Source: an uncultured Oscillospiraceae bacterium
GTDB lineage: Bacteria > Bacillota > Clostridia > Oscillospirales > Oscillospiraceae
Assembly (NCBI GenBank): GCA_947628975.1
Contig: CANRBW010000008.1
Coordinates: 1-20,842, forward strand
DNA: 20,842 nt
Direction: 5' to 3'
Shown here: piece after piece, positions 15,581 through 20,842 of the stretch
How the letters are laid out: each line of letters opens with the position of its first letter
Numbering within the stretch: position 1 is the stretch's first letter
Made by a program: the position numbers and the translations under genes
Notes under the pieces: generated by a model
Told to the model about the DNA's origin: nothing
Database searches by the model: none
The model's input: only the letters and a program-made list of their open reading frames with translations

Positions 15581-16129
15581 TTATCCCCGTGCCTCCAGCT
15601 CCAGCAGGCGCTGGACCTTCAGCACCAGGGCCACCGTCTTGCCGTCCTTCAGCGCCCCGGACATGGCCTGGTCCACCAGCTGGTCCAGGCTCACCCGGCC
15701 GCACTCCAGCAGCTCCCCCTGGTCGGGGTGGACCGGGCCGGGGGTCAGGTCCCGGGCAAAGTAGAGGTGCAGGACCTCGTCGGTGTAGCCGGGGGTGGGG
15801 TAGAACAGGCCCATCTCCCGCCACTGTCCGGCGGTGAAGCCGGTCTCCTCGCTCAGCTCCCGGCGGATGGCGTCAAAGGGGTCCTCCCCCGGCTCCAGCT
15901 TGCCCGCGGGCAGCTCGGTGACCACCTCCCGGTAGGGGTAGCGGAACTGCCGCACCACGCTCACCGTGCCGTCGGCGTGGAGGGGCAGGACGCACACCCC
16001 GCCGGGGTGGCGGACCACCTCCCGCACGGCGGACGCCCCGTCGGGGAGGGCGACCTGGTCCACGTCCAGCCGCAGCAGACGGCCCTGGAAGGCGCGCCGG
16101 CTCTCCAGCGTTTTCTCTGTCAGCTCCAT
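15581..16129 (-). CDS. Nudix hydrolase, ADP-ribose pyrophosphatase type
   Basis: A 182-residue Nudix hydrolase. The 23-residue box at 76-98 is perfect: Gly76, Glu82, Arg90, Glu91, Glu94, Glu95, Gly97 all in place. The preceding VVRQFRYPYREVVTELPAGK and the overall layout are typical of ADP-ribose pyrophosphatases, which split ADP-ribose into AMP and ribose 5-phosphate; other nucleoside diphosphate substrates are possible. Its start overlaps the amidase stop by ten bases and walR begins 14 bases after its own stop, so it is inside the operon. A role for it in cell-wall signalling is not evident. Confidence 0.93.
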   Translation of the reverse strand: MELTEKTLESRRAFQGRLLRLDVDQVALPDGASAVREVVRHPGGVCVLPLHADGTVSVVRQFRYPYREVVTELPAGKLEPGEDPFDAIRRELSEETGFTAGQWREMGLFYPTPGYTDEVLHLYFARDLTPGPVHPDQGELLECGRVSLDQLVDQAMSGALKDGKTVALVLKVQRLLELEARG

Positions 16130-17115
16130 CCTTCAAGCCTCCCTTTCTCAGGCGGGGCGGGTCCGGCCGCCTCCGGCGCGGGCTTGCCGTACCACGCCAG
16201 CACCGACTGGACCATCCCCTCCACGATCGCCTCCTGATACTCCTGCCGGGAGAGGTTTTCGTCCTCGCCGGCGTTGGTCATAAAGCCCATCTCGATGAGC
16301 ACGCTGGGCACCTGGGAGAAGTTGAAGCCGGTGAGGTCGGTCCGGGGGATGATCCCCCGGTTTTTGGCCCCGGTCTCAGCGGCTACCGCGTCCACCATCA
16401 GTTGGCCCAGGCGGACGCTCTCCTCCCGGATGGAGGGCTCCCCCAGCAGGTCCCCGTCCGGGACCAGCACCGACACGCCGTGGACCGAGGCGTCGGTGGA
16501 GCCGTCGGCGTGGATGCGGATGGCCACGTCCGCCCCCGCCCGGTTGGCCATCTCACAGCGCTCCAGGCCGCTGATGGTGACCTGGGACTCGGTCCGGGTC
16601 ATGATGACGCCGGCCCCCAGCGCCTCCAGCCGGTCCCGGAGCATCAGCCCCACCTTCAGGTTCAACTTCTCCTCCGAGGTGTACCTGCCCTGGGTGCCGG
16701 TGGAGTAGAGGGCCTTCTTCTGGGAGGAGAGCGGGGAGACCAGCTCCGTGTAGCCCTTCCCGGTCAGGGGGGTGACGCAGTGGCTGGGGTCGACGCAGAT
16801 CAACGTACCAGACAGGGGCTTGCCCTCCTCCGCCGGGCTCCGGGCGGGGAGGGTCACCTCCACCGGCTGGCCGGTGTCCTTGCCGATGAGCACCCGCACC
16901 GGCTCCGGCGCGGGGGTGGGCTCCGGCGTAGAGGTGGGCTCCGGCGTAGGCTCCGGGGTGGGAGCGGGCTCCGGCGTGGGGGCGGGGATGGGGGTGGCCG
17001 AGGGGGCCTCCGCCGGGGCAGAGGGCCCGGCCACCGGTCCGCCGCCGCAGCCGGAGAGGGCCAGGCAGGCGCACAGCGCCGCCGGAAGGACCCAGCGGGT
17101 CAGCACCGCGCTCAT
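16120..17115 (-). CDS. Lipoprotein N-acetylmuramoyl-L-alanine amidase
   Basis: A 331-residue zinc amidase (Amidase_3 family) that would cut the bond between N-acetylmuramic acid and the stem peptide. A lipoprotein signal with lipobox LSGC (Cys23) places it on the outer face of the membrane. A Pro/Thr/Glu-rich linker (about 40-72) spans to the catalytic domain (about 103-312). The zinc ligands are His112, Glu149 (in SEEKLNLKV) and His202 (RIHADG), with catalytic Glu275 (VLIEMGF). The first motif reads DPSHC rather than the usual DPGHGG, and a ~35-residue insert separates His112 from Glu149. The start overlaps the preceding gene as ATGA. Location in front of walR suggests feedback between the wall regulator and a hydrolase; this is inference. 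Confidence 0.93.
   Translation of the reverse strand: MSAVLTRWVLPAALCACLALSGCGGGPVAGPSAPAEAPSATPIPAPTPEPAPTPEPTPEPTSTPEPTPAPEPVRVLIGKDTGQPVEVTLPARSPAEEGKPLSGTLICVDPSHCVTPLTGKGYTELVSPLSSQKKALYSTGTQGRYTSEEKLNLKVGLMLRDRLEALGAGVIMTRTESQVTISGLERCEMANRAGADVAIRIHADGSTDASVHGVSVLVPDGDLLGEPSIREESVRLGQLMVDAVAAETGAKNRGIIPRTDLTGFNFSQVPSVLIEMGFMTNAGEDENLSRQEYQEAIVEGMVQSVLAWYGKPAPEAAGPAPPEKGRLEGWS
16905..16990 (-). repeat. In-frame Pro/Thr/Glu coding repeats in the amidase linker
   Basis: Repeats of GGCTCCGGCGT-like units encode a run of PEPTPEP-type residues. Length changes in multiples of three here would alter only the wall-spanning linker. Such tracts are prone to slippage and to assembly collapse. Confidence 0.7.
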
Positions 17116-18101
17116 CCTTTCAGCTCCGCTTCCCTGGCCTGGATGAGGCGGATGTTCTCCTGCTCATAGGCGTTCAGGTTCTGATAGGTGGTGTCGTTGA
17201 CGGTGGGGTTTTCGTAGTACCAGCTCTTGCCGCGGAAGTAGGTTTGGTACTTGGGGTCGGAGAAAGAGTAGCCGTGGCGGGCGAAGATCTCGTTGCGGGC
17301 CAGCTGGAGCTGGCTCAGGTCCATCCCCTCCAGGTCCTGGTCGGTGAGATAGCGGCTGTCGGAGGGCAGGATGTAGCCGTCAGGGTCGCTGAAGGGGTCC
17401 TGGACGTCCCGGGCCGACTCCATCACCCAGCCCCGGTCCCCGTCCGGGGTGAAGCGGCTGACATACTCCCCTTCGGTGACGGTGACGCTCTGGTCGGCCA
17501 CGGAGTAGGCGAAGCGGATGAGCCGCCCGCCGTAGTCGATGGTGAAGTCGGCGCCGGAGGGGGCGGGGATCAGGGTGGAGACGTCCACCGAGGTGTAGTA
17601 GGTCTTGTAGATGGACAGATCCTCCCCCTCCCGGCGCAGTTCCAGGGTGGAGCCGGGCTCCTGGGCGCAGTAGTAGACGCCGTCCATGAGGATGGGCGCG
17701 GAGAGGACCCCCTCCTCCGTTCCGGAGGCGGCCTGGCCCAGCGCCTCCTCGGCGGGGGCGGGGGAGGGGAGGCCGGTCTGGCCCTCCCCGGAGGCGGCGC
17801 TGTCCCGCCAGGGGTTCAAAAAGAGGATGAGCAGCACCACGGCGGCCACCGTCAGGGCGACGGCCGTGACGATCAGGGCGATGGCGCCGCCGCCCAGCCG
17901 CCTCCGCCTGGCGGGGAGGGGCGGGACCGGCATGGCCGCGGGGGGCGGCGTCTGGGGCTGGGGGGGAGGCGTCTGGACCGCCGGGGCGGGGGCGGCCTCC
18001 TTCTGGTCCGGCCCGGCCGGGGAAGCCTGGACCGGCGCGCCGCAGGCGACGCAGTACCGGTTCCCCTCCTGAATGGTGGCGCCGCATTTGGTACAGAACA
18101 T
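17112..18101 (-). CDS. Zinc-ribbon, single-pass membrane protein with YARHG domain
   Basis: A 329-residue protein built from an N-terminal zinc ribbon (Cys3, Cys6, Cys17, Cys20), a Pro/Ala-rich linker (about 25-65), one membrane segment (71-96), an extracellular region of unknown type and a C-terminal YARHG domain (about 259-329, with LARNEIFARHGYSF). This zinc-ribbon plus YARHG layout is common in Firmicutes; the YARHG domain is thought to be extracellular and perhaps wall-binding, but the function is not known. By topology the ribbon is inside and the YARHG domain outside. The ATG follows AGGAGG by seven bases. Its stop overlaps the amidase start by four bases, so the two are translationally coupled and may act together at the wall. 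Confidence 0.85.
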   Translation of the reverse strand: MFCTKCGATIQEGNRYCVACGAPVQASPAGPDQKEAAPAPAVQTPPPQPQTPPPAAMPVPPLPARRRRLGGGAIALIVTAVALTVAAVVLLILFLNPWRDSAASGEGQTGLPSPAPAEEALGQAASGTEEGVLSAPILMDGVYYCAQEPGSTLELRREGEDLSIYKTYYTSVDVSTLIPAPSGADFTIDYGGRLIRFAYSVADQSVTVTEGEYVSRFTPDGDRGWVMESARDVQDPFSDPDGYILPSDSRYLTDQDLEGMDLSQLQLARNEIFARHGYSFSDPKYQTYFRGKSWYYENPTVNDTTYQNLNAYEQENIRLIQAREAELKG

Positions 18102-18140
18102 AAGGATCCCTCCTAGGCGTTGAGGTTCAGCTGGGAGCGG

Positions 18141-18479
18141 TCAACCCGGGGGCCAGGTCATATCCCGGCCGCCCAGGACGTGGAAGTGGAGATGGGGCAC
18201 GCTCTGGCCCGCCTGGGGGCCGATGTTGCTCACCACCCGGTAGCTCTCCAGGCCCAGCTCCCGCGCCACCTGGGCGATGACGGCGAAGATGTGCCCCACC
18301 ACCGGGGCGGCGGCCTGGTCCACCTGGCTCACCGACTGGATGTGGGTCTTGGGGATGACCAGGAAGTGGACAGGGGCCTGAGGGTCGATGTCGTAGAAGG
18401 CGTAGCACAGCTCGTCCTCGTAGACCTTCTTGGAGGGGATCTCTCCTCCGGCGATCTGACAAAAGAGACACTGGGACAT
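18141..18479 (-). CDS. HIT-family nucleotide-binding hydrolase
   Basis: A 112-residue histidine-triad protein of the HINT type, which hydrolyses purine nucleoside phosphoramidates such as AMP-lysine. The triad HLHFH (His96, His98, His100) sits in QSVPHLHFHVLGGRDMTWPPG-like context typical of the family, and CLFC near the start is a common metal-binding pair. The start at 18479 has a GGAGG site seven bases upstream; a longer opening starting at 18572 lies before the promoter and is excluded. It is the first gene of the long operon and 39 bases precede the YARHG gene. Confidence 0.94.
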   Translation of the reverse strand: MSQCLFCQIAGGEIPSKKVYEDELCYAFYDIDPQAPVHFLVIPKTHIQSVSQVDQAAAPVVGHIFAVIAQVARELGLESYRVVSNIGPQAGQSVPHLHFHVLGGRDMTWPPG

Positions 18480-18560
18480 AGGGCGACCTCCTTTCAGGAC
18501 CGGCGGTCCGGTCCGGCGCGGTCCGGCGGGCGACGCCCCCGGCCGTGTATAGATAATAGT

Positions 18561-18589
18561 ATTATAACACATTCAAAGCCGATTTGCAA
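18561..18589 (-). promoter_or_regulatory. Promoter of the HIT-walRK-yycHI operon
   Basis: On the minus strand TTGCAA (18589-18584), a 17-base spacer and a perfect TATAAT (18566-18561) form a strong sigma-A promoter. The transcript leader is about 75 bases to the HIT start. No other clear promoter was seen before yycI, so it probably serves all eight genes. Confidence 0.85.
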
Positions 18590-18641
18590 AGGAGCAAAAA
18601 TTTTGGGGTCGGGACCCCGGCGGCATCCCCCTTCCGGGGCG

Positions 18642-18669
18642 AAAAACGCCCGGCCGGAGGCCGGGCGTT
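18642..18669 (-). terminator. Terminator after alaS-cupin
   Basis: Eleven-base stem AACGCCCGGCC / GGCCGGGCGTT (18645-18655 and 18659-18669) with a three-base loop, followed by five T on the minus strand. A second, weaker hairpin (GGGGTC/GACCCC, 18605-18618) lies further downstream before the next promoter. Confidence 0.9.
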
Positions 18670-18680
18670 CGCGCGCGGGG

Positions 18681-19010
18681 TTATTGCCGGGGCACCACGG
18701 CGAAGAACTCCAGGTCCCCGGCGCTGTCGTTGATGAGGCTGTGGCTGTGCCCCTTGGGGCAGTAGTGGCAGTCCCCCGGCCCCAGCGGCTCCTCCTCCCG
18801 GTCGCAGAGCACCTTCCCCGTGCCGGAGAGGATGTAGAGGACCTCGCAGTCGACGTCGTGGGTGTGGCAGCCGATGGTACAGCCGGGGGCCAGCACCCCG
18901 TGGAGGATACGGGCCTGGCCGTCGTGGAACATCCGGGCGCGGAGCTCCCCCTCGCCCCCTTTGAAGTGGGGGAGGACCGTCTCCTCCATGGCGGAAAATC
19001 GCAAAAGCAT
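18681..19010 (-). CDS. Small single-domain cupin protein
   Basis: A 109-residue cupin. Likely metal ligands are His49, His51 and Glu56 in the first motif (GCHTHDVDCEVLYILSGTG) and a histidine of the second (PKGHSH, His88 or His90). Such small cupins can be metal-dependent isomerases, dioxygenases or sugar- or ligand-binding regulators; the substrate cannot be told. The ATG at 19010 follows GGAGG by nine bases, and that site lies right after the alaS stop, so the gene is co-transcribed with alaS. A terminator follows closely. Why it travels with alaS is unknown. Confidence 0.85.
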   Translation of the reverse strand: MLLRFSAMEETVLPHFKGGEGELRARMFHDGQARILHGVLAPGCTIGCHTHDVDCEVLYILSGTGKVLCDREEEPLGPGDCHYCPKGHSHSLINDSAGDLEFFAVVPRQ

Positions 19011-19028
19011 CCCAAAACGCCTCCGTTC

Positions 19029-20842
19029 TCAGCCCAGCTTCATGGACACGAAGTTGTCCACCATGGCCAGGGCGTTGTCCAGCATGAGAGGATCTTTTCC
19101 CCCGCCCATGGCGGACTGGGGCTTGCCGCCGCCGGAGCCCCCGGCGATGGCGGAGACCTGCTTGACGATGTCCCCGGCCTTGACGCCCAGCTTCACCGCC
19201 TCGTCCCCGCAGACGGCCAGGAAGGAGATCTTCCCGTCGTTGACACAGGCCAGCACGGCGCAGAGCTTGGGGTCCTTGTCCCGGAGCATATCCCCCAGCT
19301 GGCGGAGCCTGGCGGCGTCGGCGTCGGGGACGGTGGCGGTGAGGACCTTCAGGCTCTTCACGTCGTGGGCGGAGAAGAGGATACGCTCCGCCTCTCCGGC
19401 GGCGGCCTTGGCCTTGAACTTTTCGATGGAGCGGCGCAGCTCCCGGACCTCCTCCGCCATCTGGACCGCCTTCTCCCGCAGTTGGCCGGGCTTGGTTTTC
19501 AGGGCGGCGGCGGCCTCGAAGATCAGCTGCTGGCCCTTGTTCATGGCCTCCAGGGAGGCCAGGCCGGTGGTGGCCTCGATCCGGCGGACGCCGGAGGCCA
19601 CGGAGAACTCGGCCTCGATGCGGAACAGCCCGGCCTTGGCGGTGTTGTCCAGGTGGGTGCCGCCGCAGAACTCCACCGAGAAGCCGTTGCCCATGGAGAC
19701 CACCCGGACGGTGTCGCCGTACTTCTCGCCGAAGAGGGCGATGGCCCCCTTCTCCTTGGCCTCCTCGATGGGCAGGACTTCGGTGGTGACGTCGTACCCG
19801 GCCAGGATGGCGCCGTTGACCATGGTGGCCACGGTGGCCAGCTCCTCCGGGGTCATGGCGGAGAAGTGGGTGAAGTCGAAGCGCAGACGGTCGGGCTCCA
19901 CCAGGGAGCCGGCCTGGTGGACGTGGTCCCCCAGGACCTGGCGCAGGGCGGCGTCCAGCAGGTGGGTGGCGGAGTGGGCCCGCATGACCGCCCGGCGGCG
20001 CTCCTGGTCGATGGCGGCGGTGACGCTGTCCCCCACCTTCAGCTGGCCGGAGCGGACCACGCCGTAGTGCATATACTTGCCGCCCTTGTTCTTCTGCACG
20101 TCCCGGACCTCAAAGACCGTCCCGCCCTGGGAGAGCAGGCCGTGGTCGGCCACCTGGCCGCCCATCTCGGCGTAGAAGGGGGTCTGGTCCAGCACCACGA
20201 TGCCCTCCACGCCGGGCATCAGCGTCTCGGCCTGCTCGTTCTCCACCACCAGGGCCACCACCTTGGCGCCGTCGATGGCAGTGTGGTCGTAGCCCACGAA
20301 CGCCGTCTCCGGCACCTCCTTGCCGAACTCCACCCCGGCCCAGCCCAGGTCGCCCAGGGCCTCCCTGGCCTTGCGGGCCCGGACCTTCTGCTCCTCCATC
20401 AGGGCCTGGAAGCCCGCCTCGTCCACCCGCATCCCGCTGTCCTGGGCCATCTCGATGGTCAGGTCGATGGGGAAGCCGTAGGTGTCGTAGAGCTTGAAGG
20501 CGTCGGCGCCGGAGAAGGTGGCCTCCCCCTGGGCCTTGTGCTGGGCCAGCATCTCGCCGAAAATGGCCAGGCCGGCGTTCAGGGTCCGGGCGAAGTTCTC
20601 CTCCTCGGTGCGGATGACCTTGGTGATGTAGGCGCACCGCTCCCGCAGCTCCGGGTAGTGGCCCTCATTCTCGTGGATGACCGTCTCGCAGACCTCGAAG
20701 AGGAAGGGCTTGTCCACCCCCAGCAGCTTGCCGTGGCGGGCGGCCCGGCGGAGGAGGCGGCGCAGGACGTAGCCCCGGCCCTCGTTGGAGGGGAGGACGC
20801 CGTCGCCGATCATGAACGTGGCGCTGCGGATATGGTCGGTGA
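19029..20842 (-). CDS. alaS: Alanyl-tRNA synthetase, 5' end outside window
   Basis: Charges tRNA-Ala with alanine and clears mischarged serine and glycine. About 604 C-terminal residues are present of the usual ~875; the frame is open to the window edge and the start lies beyond it. Visible are the end of the aminoacylation/tRNA-binding part (IRSATFMIGDGVLPSNEGRG), the editing domain with its metal sites HSATH and CGGTH, a coiled helical stretch and the DHHA1-type C-terminal domain with the glycine-rich GGSGGGKPQSAMGGG. Nothing appears broken. The ATG-like internal Met near the window edge is not the start. The cupin gene follows after 18 bases. Confidence 0.97.
   Translation of the reverse strand, partial: TDHIRSATFMIGDGVLPSNEGRGYVLRRLLRRAARHGKLLGVDKPFLFEVCETVIHENEGHYPELRERCAYITKVIRTEEENFARTLNAGLAIFGEMLAQHKAQGEATFSGADAFKLYDTYGFPIDLTIEMAQDSGMRVDEAGFQALMEEQKVRARKAREALGDLGWAGVEFGKEVPETAFVGYDHTAIDGAKVVALVVENEQAETLMPGVEGIVVLDQTPFYAEMGGQVADHGLLSQGGTVFEVRDVQKNKGGKYMHYGVVRSGQLKVGDSVTAAIDQERRRAVMRAHSATHLLDAALRQVLGDHVHQAGSLVEPDRLRFDFTHFSAMTPEELATVATMVNGAILAGYDVTTEVLPIEEAKEKGAIALFGEKYGDTVRVVSMGNGFSVEFCGGTHLDNTAKAGLFRIEAEFSVASGVRRIEATTGLASLEAMNKGQQLIFEAAAALKTKPGQLREKAVQMAEEVRELRRSIEKFKAKAAAGEAERILFSAHDVKSLKVLTATVPDADAARLRQLGDMLRDKDPKLCAVLACVNDGKISFLAVCGDEAVKLGVKAGDIVKQVSAIAGGSGGGKPQSAMGGGKDPLMLDNALAMVDNFVSMKLG

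Noticed and set aside
15567..15824. Upstream extension of walR
   Set aside because: Overlaps the Nudix gene in another frame; the ATG at 15566 has AAGGAGG and gives the standard receiver-domain start.
18480..18572. Upstream extension of the HIT gene to an ATG at 18572
   Set aside because: It begins before the -10 box, so it would not be in the transcript; the internal ATG at 18479 has a good ribosome site and family-like N-terminus.

Overview
The window is high-GC chromosomal DNA from what looks like a Clostridia/Oscillospiraceae-type Firmicute (relatives of Flavonifractor or Lawsonibacter). This is inferred from the WalRK-YycH-YycI-WalJ-RlmH gene set, strong GGAGG ribosome sites, sigma-A-type promoters, a ferredoxin-like [FeFe] hydrogenase homologue and strong G/C third-position codon bias. 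It is mostly core genome. I see no phage, transposase, CRISPR array, tRNA or rRNA.

Layout. Positions 1-858 hold no convincing gene: an imperfect inverted repeat, an A/T-rich hairpin, a degenerate tandem array with a ~32-bp period inside a ~179-bp higher-order duplication, and an extended -10 promoter. That promoter drives the only two plus-strand genes, pyruvate kinase and a monomeric [FeFe]-hydrogenase-like iron-sulfur protein. A bidirectional terminator follows. Everything to its right is on the minus strand.

Read in the minus direction from the right edge, the units are: (a) alaS (5' end outside the window) and a small cupin, then a terminator; (b) a long probable operon from a clear promoter at 18561-18589: HIT protein, zinc-ribbon/YARHG membrane protein, lipoprotein amidase, Nudix hydrolase, walR, walK, yycH and yycI, then a terminator; (c) murA, with its own promoter, a 5' hairpin, a TTG start and a terminator; (d) walJ and rlmH, then a terminator; (e) an ECF sigma factor and an overlapping membrane-anchored partner; (f) phosphoglucomutase and a DUF815 ATPase, ending at the bidirectional terminator.

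The central 10 kb is a cell-envelope block: the WalR/WalK system with its YycH/YycI accessory proteins and WalJ, plus a peptidoglycan amidase and MurA (first committed step of peptidoglycan synthesis). Two anomalies stand out. walK is frameshifted at its last ATP-binding motif, so the shifted frame runs into yycH as one 1012-codon frame. walJ seems to have ACG where its start codon should be, with a well-placed ribosome site before it and the murA terminator upstream. Both could be sequence errors. I do not see a clear new multi-gene system; the best leads are these anomalies, the repeat array, several palindromes at promoters and the unusual hydrogenase homologue.
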